Positions 56,896-64,000 of a DNA stretch of 64,000 bases are shown here, piece after piece. Each line of letters starts with the position of its first letter. The stretch's first letter is position 1. The position numbers and the translations under genes are program-made. Where the stretch lies: the NCBI GenBank assembly GCA_020746105.1, contig CM036639.1, forward strand, positions 6,835,501-6,899,500. The letters are read 5' to 3'. The notes under the pieces are model-generated. The model was not told the origin of the DNA. It was given only the letters and a program-made list of their open reading frames with translations, and made no database searches. Origin of the DNA: Trogon surrucura (lineage: Eukaryota; Chordata; Aves; Trogoniformes; Trogonidae).

Positions 56896-57258
56896 ATGGA
56901 AACGGACGCGGCAACTCGCCTCCTTAGTATACTCTCTAAGAGAGGAGGAAAAGTAAAGGAGCGAGACCTATTAGCCCCATGGGCTCGGAAATGGGAGAAA
57001 ATGAACGACCCGCCATTAATCTTTAGTTCCACGGAATGGCGTGAAGTAGGAGACTTTTTGTGGGACTGTACTCTAGAGGGAGGAACAGAAGGAAAGGAAG
57101 CGAAAAAACTAGGAACGGTTTGGAAAACCGTAATATGCACTCTAGAAATCATGCAAGCAGAAAAGAAAGTTGCTGCGGCAGCGACCGAAGCGTTGGAGGG
57201 AGGGCAGGAAAGGAAAAAGGCAAAGGAAGAAACTCCCTGCTTGTCCCGACTGGATGGA
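56896..57258 (+). pseudogene. gag N-terminal fragment of the nested provirus
   Basis: An ATG at 56896 opens a frame of about 121 codons (METDAATRLLSILSK start; WARKWEKM and EWREVGDFLW further on) resembling a matrix domain, although it is not myristoylated at position 2. A splice-donor-like AAGGTAAGA lies 12 bp upstream at 56882. The frame runs into an A31 run at 57262 that encodes only Lys, so capsid and later domains are lost. Confidence 0.65.
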
Positions 57259-57261
57259 AGG

Positions 57262-57292
<31 letters not shown>

Positions 57293-57294
<2 letters not shown>

Positions 57295-57569
57295 AGAAAC
57301 TGCACTGCGTTGCAGAATTAAGACTTTCGTCCTTGAGCTGAGCTCTTTTCTAAACAAGTGCATAACTCTTGCTTGCTAATTATGAAAAGAGACCCTGACC
57401 AGCCAGGTACAGCTCATGTTGAGAGCTTGTCCGTGAGAATGAAGATAAGACGCTTCTTGTACACCAGATGTGCATGGGAGTGAACGGGAGAGTATGATCA
57501 AAACAGACCGGGGAAAGTCTGCTCTCCCTGTGTGATAACAGAGTGACTGAAGTAATACTTGAGCTAATA
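57293..57569 (+). repeat. Fragment of the ERVK-like (4952-type) LTR inside the nested provirus
   Basis: GCAGAATTAAGACTTTCGTCC ... GACCAGCCAGGTACAGCTC ... TGATCAAAACAGACCGGGGA ... TGAGCTAATAAG corresponds to U3 positions about 40-300 of the LTR at 4952/9233 and not to the provirus's own LTR. It is bracketed by A31 (57262-57292) and an A-rich tract (57572-57623) followed by G9. Confidence 0.85.
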
Positions 57570-58393
57570 AGAAAAAAAAAAAAAAAAGAAAAAAAAAAGA
57601 AAAAAAAAAAAAGAAAAAAAAAAGGGGGGGGGAGAAAAGAAGGAAGATCAGAATGAACCCCTGAAAGAGATGCTGAACAAACTCGCTGAATTATCAACTA
57701 GACAGCAAGAAATAGAAGAAACCTTTAAACCAGTTCAGCTCCCCCACTACCATCAGCTCCCTCACTCAAGCCTGATTTTCAAGCTTGAACCATAAAGGAT
57801 CCTTTGCAATAGCGATGGAGCGGTGTCATCAGAGACGCTATAACAGAGGGAGATTGGGAAGCAGCCAGTTCGATTGCGTGTCCTGTTATTATTAATAACG
57901 GACAAGGGACCTGGGAACCGCATGATCCTGCATGATGCGGCTGTGCAGCATCCTGTCACCTCAACAGCGTCGCAGCAACACGACCGTGCACTGGGCCTGC
58001 CTGTTGAACCCCTCTGTTTCGCCCAGTGACGTGGTGGGACCCTGAGGTACTGATTACCAACGACGATATGGATTGGACTGGCAGAAGATGCTTACGGCTG
58101 ATGGCAGAGCAATTATGGGAAAATGTGACTGTTCTCAATGTTACCTGTTGTATTAATACGTATCCTCTTTGTGTGACTAACAATGAAGCTTATATTGGTT
58201 GTGTAATCAAAGCCACATAGTAGGTGTTAAGGTTTATGTACTAACCAGCAGAGTGATCTTTCTTTAGCTAAAAGCAAGGCAGGGAAACCAGCTGCCTTTT
58301 GCTTTGTTAGAAGGATTAAGGATCAAAGTATGATTTAGGGTGATGGGTGTGAGAACTTTAACAGGATAAGTTAAGAGTTTAGTTAAGGCATTT

Positions 58394-58609
58394 TTGGTTA
58401 TTGCAGTTTTAATTGTTATAGGCTTAGTTATGTTTAGTTGTTTGAGAAGTATAATCAAGAGAATTATAAGCAAGCTAGCGGATGAAGCCTGGGTTGTCCA
58501 AAAAGAAAAAGTGGGATATGTAGAGGAATTTCTTGTGGAGCAGAGGCGCGGTATTACTTTAAGGACGTGGACAACCCAGCTTAGGCCTAAACAGAGGCTC
58601 TGTCCTTGA
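58394..58609 (+). pseudogene. env transmembrane tail of the nested provirus
   Basis: A frame with a hydrophobic segment (VIAVLIVIGLVMFSCL) followed by basic residues (RSIIKRIISK) reads as the membrane anchor and cytoplasmic tail of a retroviral TM protein. It overlaps the polypurine tract and runs 91 bp into the 3' LTR. The preceding 57640-58390 has broken env-like and gag-like frames. Only the tail is recognisable. Confidence 0.55.
58500..58516 (+). other. Polypurine tract of the nested provirus
   Basis: AAAAAGAAAAAGTGGGA lies two bases before the 3' LTR. Confidence 0.85.
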
Positions 58610-58919
58610 AGCTGCCTTGGAACACAGGGAGGAGGAGGTTTTATCTGTTTTGTGAGAGCTTTGCGAGATGCTTGGCAGGAGGTGCTGGCCCCAGGGGGAG
58701 AAGGGGGGGTGATAGCCGCTTGCATAGTGGAATGGCACTGCCAAATAAAACGCTGGCGCGTGTAAACCTGTAACCGACCAACTCTGTGAAGGGGTAGGCG
58801 CGGGGACACTGCTGAACTGTATAGATTGAGCTGTCCGGAGCAATAAAGGGAGGACGATCTGTAGCCATATTGGTGTGATGATCGTTAACTTGGCCGGCTC
58901 TCCGAAGGGACCCTCTTCA
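58519..58919 (+). repeat. 3' LTR of the nested provirus
   Basis: 401 bp, same ends as the 5' LTR; differences from it include TATAGATTG for TATATATTG, GCCAAAT for GCCCAAT and GATGATCGTTAAC for GATGGTCGTTGAC. Confidence 0.92.
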
Positions 58920-59246
58920 CTGGCTGGCCTGTCTTTCCTGAAAAGGACAGAGCCATCCATGCCTATATTCCAGTCATGTGAGCTGTCCCAACATGTCTCT
59001 GTAATTGCCACCAGACCATAACCTCCCGATAGAACACAGGATTCTAACTCCTCCTGCTTATTCCCCATGCTGCGCGCGTTGGTATACAGGCATTTCAGGG
59101 AATGAGCTGAACATACCGATTTCAGCCTAGGGTTAGTGGAGGCCACCTAATCTTCATCAATTCTAGAGTGCTGCCCCACTGGGGCAAGCCCAGCTATAAC
59201 CCCATCCTCCTTCGAATCTAGTTTAAAGCCTCCAAATGAGCCCTGC

Positions 59247-59822
59247 TTACTCCTGTCCCAGTATCCTTTTACCCCTGCGAGATAAACCTTTCCCGCGTAT
59301 CACTGACCGGCCTGGTGTCTTATAAAACCAGTCGTTATCAAAGAATCCAAAGCCCTGCCTGTAGCACCAGTCTTGAAGCCATTCATTTACGGACCGAATT
59401 TTCCTATTCCATCCCATGTCGTCACTCGAAGATGGAAGGAGTGACAAGAAGATCACTTGAGCCCCAGACCCTTTCACCATCTGTCCCAAGGCCTTGAAAT
59501 CTTTCTTCATTCCCCTCAAGGTGCGGGAAGCAAGTTCCTCCCCATCTGTTGGGAAGACCAGCAGTGGGTAGTAGTCAGTTGGGTGCACCAGGGTGGGGAG
59601 TGCCCTGGTGATATCCCTGATCCGGGCTCCAGGTAGACTACACGCTTCCCTATGAGGAGGGTCAACTCTGCATATTGGGCCCTCTGTTCCTATCAGAAGT
59701 GAATTTCCAACTACAATCACCCTTCTTTCTTTCTTATCACAAGCAGTCTTGAGGCGTGGAGTTAACTGCCTCTTCCTATGTGACCTTGTAGGCAGGTCTT
59801 GCACTGCATCCACACCTATCAT
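59247..59822 (-). pseudogene. CR1 ORF1, C-terminal esterase-type domain
   Basis: An open stretch of about 190 codons: a basic linker (PTRSHRKRQLTP), then RRVIVVGNSLLIGTEGPICR and PGARIRDITRALPTLV, YYPLLVFPTDGEEL and the end GKRILGQE. CR1 ORF1 proteins carry an esterase-like domain at this place; GNSLL would be the nucleophile region (GDS in most). The N-terminal half lies beyond a nested CR1, at 60420-61030. Confidence 0.75.
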
Positions 59823-60414
59823 AGAATCATAGAATCATGGAATCAATTGGGTTGGAAAAGACCTCAGAGATCATCAAGTCCAACCCTTGGTCCAACTCCA
59901 GTCCATTTACTAGATCATGGCACTAAGTGCCATGTCCAATCTCAGTTTAAAAACCTCCAGGGACGGTGAATCCACCACCTCCCTGGGCAGGCCATTCCAA
60001 TGCCTGACCACTCTCTCTGTAAAGAATTTCTTTCTAATATCCAGCCTAGATTTCCCCTGGCAGAGCTTAAGCCCGTGCCCCCTTGTCCTGTTGCTCACTG
60101 CCTGGGAGAAGAGACCAGTCCCCACCTGGCTTTAACTTCCCTTCAGGTAGTTATAGAGAGTGATGCGGTCACCTCTAAGCCTCCTCTTCTCCAGACTAAA
60201 CAACCCCAGCTCCCTCAGCCTCTCCCCATAGCTCTTGTGTTCCAGCCCCTTCACCAGCCGTGTTGCTCTTCTCTGGACCCGCTCCAGCACTTCAATCTCC
60301 TTCCTGAACTGAGGGGCCCAGAGCTGAACACAACACTCCAGGTGTGGCCTCACCAACGCAGAGCACAGGGGAAGGATCACTCCCCTTGTCCTGCTGGCCA
60401 CGCTGCTGACCACC
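59821..60414 (-). mobile_element. CR1 LINE 3' end nested in CR1 ORF1
   Basis: The 3' repeats ATAGAATCATAGAATCATGG are at 59821-59840 and the sequence extends up the minus strand through the ORF2 tail ([19 protein letters not shown]). It is closely similar to CR1 B (23250-23866). Taking it out joins RNRFEALGLVEE to GVDAVQDLPTRS of ORF1. Confidence 0.88.
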
Positions 60415-60419
60415 TACCT

Positions 60420-61152
60420 CTTCTACAAGACCCAGGGCCTCAAACCTATTACGGAGGGGCGCCTGAGGAAGCAAGGCAGGTAGGGAGGAGGGCTGCCCAC
60501 GACGCCGAACAGGAACTCCCTTCCAACCCTCGTCATTCTTTTTGGTCCCCTACCTCCGCCCGACAGCAACAGGGCAGGGGTGTCTCGGGTCTTCCATCCC
60601 CTTCTGAGGGGTATCCCCCTGGGGCCTTTCCGACCGGCACGCCAGGGAGTTACCCCACCAGTCGATCTCCTTTTCACGCTCCCTCATGGACCTCGGCCCC
60701 TCCACCTCCTCCTTCAGTTCCGCGGCCCCGCCGAGCAGATCTCGCAGCTGCTCGCACCTCCCGCAGGCGGACGCCGGCTTCCCTCCCCCGGCAGCAGCAG
60801 GCTCTGGCACGCCCTGAACCGCCACGGCTCGGGGCAGCACCTCCGTCCGCGCTGCCGCAGCCTTCTTGCGACAAGCCGTCTGTCTGCCCGGAGGCGACCA
60901 CGGCCGGCAGCGGCCCCAGCTCCCCAGAGCCCGGCGGGCCCCCCCCCCTCTCTTCCCGCGGGGGCCGGGCGGCTCCGGCCGCTCTGGGAACTCGCGGCCG
61001 GCGGCTCCCCCGCGCGACGTCACCCGCGGCCGCCTCGCGAGACTCCCGTCCGGTTCCGGGTCCCGCTCGCTCCGCTCGGCTTCGCCCCTCCCGGCCGGGA
61101 ACCGGGAGAAGGAGCGCTCCCGCCGCTGCCGCTGTCCGCGCAGCCTGCTGCA
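60420..61152 (-). pseudogene. CR1 5' region and ORF1 N-terminal part (GC-rich)
   Basis: Very GC- and CpG-rich. On the minus strand a frame (61023-60550) contains CGRCEQLRDLLGGAAELKEE and REKEIDWWGNSL, the cysteine/coiled-coil type segment of CR1 ORF1. A frameshift links it to NRFEALGLVEE near 60430. The stretch from 61030 to 61152 would be the CR1 5' UTR with its internal promoter. The long plus-strand frames here are GC artefacts. Confidence 0.7.
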
Positions 61153-61426
61153 ATATGTGATAAGGTAGCGTGACAGAAGGTGGAAAAGGCGGTCTGCTAG
61201 TCATTGGCCCTTCCTCGGGTCAGCCTTTTCGCCTCTGTTCCCTCCGTTCGGACTCCCCGCCGGCTCACCCTCAGCTCTTCCATCCTCATCGCTCCGTGGA
61301 CGAACTGGACAGTCGGAGCCTCTCAGCTTCGTGCTGGTAAGTTCTCCTGTTGCTTTCCCTCTCTCTCTTTCTCCCTCCCTCTCTCTTTTCCTCCCTTTTC
61401 ACACTCACACACTAGTTGTTAGACAC

Positions 61427-62544
61427 AGCATCCTCACAGGTAAACTGAGGCAGTGTGGTCTGGATGACTGAGTAGTGAGGTGGGTCGGGAACTGGTTGAA
61501 GGGAAGAAGCCAGAGAGTTGTGGTCACTGGGGCAGAGTCTAGTTGGAGGCCTGTGTCTAGTGGGGTCCCTCAGGGGTCAGTGCTGGGGCCGGTGCTGTTC
61601 AATATATTCATCAGTGACCTGGACGAGGGATTAGAGAGCCCTGACAGCAAGTTTGCTGAGGACACAAAACTGGGAGGAGTGGCTGACACCCCAGCAGGCT
61701 GTGCTGCCATTGAGAAACCTGGACAGGCTGGAGGGCTGGGTGGGGAGAAATCTGGGGAAGTTCAACAAGGGCAAGTGTAGAGTTTTGCACTTGGGAAAGA
61801 ATAACCCCATGTGCCAGTGCAGGTTGGGGACTGCCCTGCTGGAGAGCAGCACAGGGGAAAGGGACCTGGGGGTGCTGGTGGGCAGCAGGATGGCCATGAG
61901 CCAGCAGTGTGCCCTCGTGGGCAAGAAGGCCAATGGCATCCTGGGGTGTGTTAGAAGGGGGTGGCTGGTAGGTCAAGAGAGGTCCTCCTACCCCTCTGCT
62001 CTGCCCTGGTGAGGCCACATCTGGGATATTGCGTCCGGTTCTGGGCCCCTCAGCTCCAGAGGGACAGGGAACTGCTGGAGAGAGTCCAGCGCAGCCACAG
62101 GGATGATGGAGGGAGTGGAACATCTCCCTGGTGAGGAAAGACTGAAGGAGGTGGGTCTCTTTAGCTTGGAGAAGAGCAGGCTGAGGAGTGACCTCATTAA
62201 TGTTTATAAATATGTCAAGGGGGAGTGTCAGGAGGACAGAACCAGGCTCTGCTCAGCGATGTCCAATGACAGAACAAGGGGCAATGGGTGGAAGCTGGAA
62301 CATAGGAGGTTCCATAAAAATATTAGAAAAAACTTTCTCCCTGTGAAGGTGCCGGAGCCCTGGCCCAGGCTGCCCAGGGAGGGTGTGGAGTCTCCTTCTC
62401 TGGAGACATTCAAAACCCGCCTGGACACGTTCTGTGCAATCTGCTGTAGGTGATCCTGCTCTGGCAGGGGGCTGGACTGGATGATCTCTGAGGTCTCTTC
62501 CAACCTCTAACATTCTGTGATTCTGTGATTGTGTGATTCTATGA
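61427..62544 (+). mobile_element. 5'-truncated CR1 LINE, absent from the left arm
   Basis: Starts in RT ([19 protein letters not shown]), has [15 protein letters not shown] and FAEDTKLGG (Asp to Glu change in motif C), then the ORF2 tail and ATTCTGTGATTCTGTG repeats at about 62513-62544. The left arm reads ACTAGTTGTTAGACAAATAA without it. No target duplication beyond one base, as usual for CR1. Confidence 0.92.
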
Positions 62545-62682
62545 AATAAAGCTCTTGGGCACTTGACTCTGTTTTGAGCCTTCATTCTGTTCCCAGGTAT
62601 ACAAGCAGAACATTTTGCACCGGTTCTGAACCAGCTTGTGACACCTTCTTTCTTGTTTGTTTTTTTTTTAATTATTTTTTTT

Positions 62683-62851
62683 TACTATATGCTTTCCAAG
62701 CTGCTTCCACCAATTTGTAAAGGTTCCTGGACTCCTCCCCCTCCATTCTTTGGAATTTCCTTTGGATATTCACAGCTGCCTGCCCTACAAACAAAGTCAT
62801 TAACTGCAGAGCATCCCCTTTCCTCTCAGGATCCAAATTTTTATTCCTCCA
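62683..62851 (-). pseudogene. gag capsid C-terminal fragment, right copy
   Basis: Inverted copy of 2192-2360, reading on the minus strand. It is antisense to the gag start at 63644. Confidence 0.6.
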
Positions 62852-63034
62852 GGTTGCAGATATTTATCCCTCATGGAAGTTCTTTTCTTTGTCTTACCTG
62901 TCATAGTTTGGACAGATCTATATCCTTCAGAATCGTGTGTATGAAGATAGGAAGTGATTTATAGAGCCCAAGCTGGCCTGGAATTGTGACAATCCTGTAG
63001 GGACTGACTGAGAACCGGCAAGTTCATTCTGGAT

Positions 63035-63205
63035 GTGGCGGCCAAGTGCTCATAGCAACATTGCTTTTTGATCCTTCGTTGTGGGCTCCTCCTATCATTG
63101 CAAAGCAGAATTTACCAAGCCTTGGATTGCTCACCCACTAATAGGGAACATGAGCTGGGATTAGACCATCGTGAGACAGGGCAGTTTTAACCTCCTGATG
63201 ATACA
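63035..63205 (+). pseudogene. 28S rRNA fragment (domain V/VI), right copy
   Basis: Inverted copy of 1838-2008. GTGGCGGCCAAG, GCTTTTTGATCCTTCG, CACCCACTAATAGGGAAC and CGTGAGACAGG are readable. Further 28S-like pieces (GGTGT..CTTTGCAGCTGAGG) may extend it to about 63320 with deletions. Confidence 0.75.
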
Positions 63206-63643
63206 TTGTCCCGTTCAGGGGAGGAAATGCGATCTAGGAAGGGGTTATGAAACGAAGAGTGGGTGTCTTTGCAGCTGAGGCACGTGGGTGTGTGATAACA
63301 GTCACAATCAGTAAAAAATTTCATCATTGCTATCAGAAGTTCTTTTCCACACCTGTTAAAATACTTAATGTCTCTCTGGAACAAATACAATTAGTTCACT
63401 TGTACCTTCATGCAGGATGAGGTTATAAGGGATATAAGGAGTCTGGATGGAGAATAGAGGCTTGTTTGTGTCCTATTACAAGGACAGCTGTAGAGGCAGC
63501 CAGGGTAGAGGTTATTGTCATGTGTTTATTGTTTACTGTTTATTGTTATTCTTTACTGTCATACTTGTAACTGGAATTTGCATGGGTTTCTTTTTTATGT
63601 GTTTTTATGTGTTTTGTTATGAATTGTTTACTTGGTTTTAAAT

Positions 63644-64000
63644 ATGGGGTCTAGTCAATCATCTAAGGAGTCTGAGGGAGGTGTCTTCAAGAAGTCACCT
63701 CTGGGATCTATGTTAAAACATTGGAAAGCTCTGGGAAGTGATCCCCTTACCAGGAACCAAATAATCGAATACTGTAATCATTGGTGGCCAATGTACATTT
63801 TGGAGAATCAGGAAAAGTGGCCAAAGAATGATACCTTAATGTATAATACTCTGTGACAATTAGCGTTTTATTGTCAGGAAGGGAAATGGGATGAAGCCCC
63901 TTATGTTGATTTGTTCTTTTCATTGTGAAATCACCAGGAATGGCAAAAAGATTGTGGGATGATGCCGAGTGATCCTATGGTTTTATCTTTAGAGAAGGAA
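63644..64000 (+). pseudogene. Class I ERV gag matrix remnant, right copy
   Basis: ATG at 63644 gives MGSSQSSKESEG and a matrix-like frame to the stop at 63856. After a frameshift, FCQEGKWDEAPYVDLFFSL is read up to the window edge. It differs from the left copy by a few residues (for example HWK for YWK). Confidence 0.72.

Larger units (their letters stand above)
56300..58919 (+). mobile_element. Young internally deleted ERV provirus in the CR1 endonuclease
   Basis: Two 401-bp LTRs flank 1.8 kb. The target duplication is CTGGCT (56294-56299 and 58920-58925). The LTRs differ at six positions by hand count (1.5%). Inside are a lysine-3 type primer site, a gag start, a foreign LTR fragment between A-runs, an env tail and a polypurine tract; pro, pol and most of env are absent. 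If mobile at all, it needed proteins from another virus. Six-base duplication and a lysine primer suit a class II (beta-like) ERV. Confidence 0.9.
53620..61152 (-). mobile_element. Near full-length CR1 LINE with nested insertions
   Basis: The 3' end is at 53620 (ATCACAGTATCACAGTATG). Up the minus strand: ORF2 tail, RT (54840-53980), linker, endonuclease (56160-55540 and, past the provirus, 59146-58926), ORF1 esterase-type domain (59822-59247), a nested CR1, ORF1 N-terminal part and a GC-rich 5' region to 61152. Without the provirus and nested CR1 the length is about 4.3 kb, near the full CR1 size. Frames have stops, and RT motif A reads [10 protein letters not shown], with Tyr for the catalytic Asp. 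The left arm has the empty site at about 2770-2785. Confidence 0.85.
53181..62643 (+). repeat. LTR-like block, right copy, split in three
   Basis: Segments 53181-53617, 61154-61426 and 62545-62643 add up to about 809 bp and match 2400-3219 in reverse complement. The two gaps are CR1-based insertions. Ends TGTAAGAAGC and TTGTGACA are conserved. Confidence 0.65.
47588..64000. repeat. Right outer arm, inverted copy of 1044-8926
   Basis: Successive stretches match the left end in reverse complement, with coordinate sums of about 56610 (gag), 57234 (5' LTR), 56400 (LTR-like block) and 65043 (class I ERV), the jumps being explained by the insertions listed below. The arm runs to the last base, which pairs with about 1043, so it continues beyond the window. 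Confidence 0.9.

Noticed and set aside
56724-57305. 193-codon minus-strand ORF
   Set aside because: Antisense shadow of the provirus gag fragment and of the A31 run.
60580-61173. CpG-rich region with long plus-strand ORFs, resembling a gene promoter or first exon
   Set aside because: The minus strand carries CR1 ORF1 motifs and the block is missing from the left arm together with the rest of the CR1, so it is the CR1 5' end.
1-64000. CRISPR arrays, bacterial promoters, operons
   Set aside because: The window is vertebrate genomic DNA; the tandem repeats seen are microsatellites and LINE tails.

Overview
Organism and type of sequence. This is eukaryotic, almost certainly bird, DNA. It is full of CR1 LINEs with the short 3' repeats typical of birds (variants of ATTCTATG/ATTCTGTG), carries avian-style endogenous retroviruses (ERVs) and long terminal repeats (LTRs), and has four intact, intronless olfactory receptor (OR) coding exons. 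The only other apparently intact gene is a tRNA-Glu(CTC) sequence, and it sits at the head of a retroposed insertion. No bacterial, CRISPR or operon features are present. The density of ERVs plus large inverted duplications would suit an OR cluster or a repeat-rich (for example W) chromosome; species and chromosome cannot be read from the window.

Layout. 1-3.2 kb: class I ERV gag-pro remnant on the minus strand, a 28S rRNA fragment, an antisense gag piece and an LTR-like block. 3.9-4.7 kb: solo LTR. 4.95-9.65 kb: ERVK-like provirus with two LTRs, a lysine-type primer-binding site, a decayed matrix region, a capsid ORF and a protease remnant. 10.5-11.5 kb: OR 1 (OR14-like, +). 11.5-15.1 kb: CR1 pieces and an LTR fragment. 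15.26-29.59 kb: an inverted duplication with arms of about 4.27 kb, each carrying a near-identical OR (OR 2 minus, OR 3 plus) and a 1-kb solo LTR, around a 5.8-kb spacer of nested CR1s and a (CCCTT)n satellite. 29.7-36.5 kb: solo LTRs and a long decayed CR1. 36.5-37.5 kb: OR 4 (+). 38.1-47.6 kb: solo LTRs and CR1s. 47.6-64 kb: an inverted copy of the left end (1-8.9 kb), enlarged by later insertions.

History. Because the left and right outer arms can be compared base by base, several insertions have a matching empty site in the other arm: a near full-length CR1 (53.6-61.15 kb), itself hit by a young 2.6-kb provirus and by a second CR1; a 1.1-kb CR1 (61.4-62.5 kb); a 1.2-kb insertion that starts with an intact tRNA-Glu and ends as CR1 (50.0-51.17 kb); and an 824-bp solo LTR (3.9-4.7 kb). 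Hand-counted divergence orders events: ERVK integration (its two LTRs differ by about 10%), then outer inverted duplication (arm LTRs differ by about 2%), then the later insertions; the nested provirus LTRs differ at 6 of 401 positions. The four ORs are the likely host genes; everything else is mostly mobile DNA and its debris.
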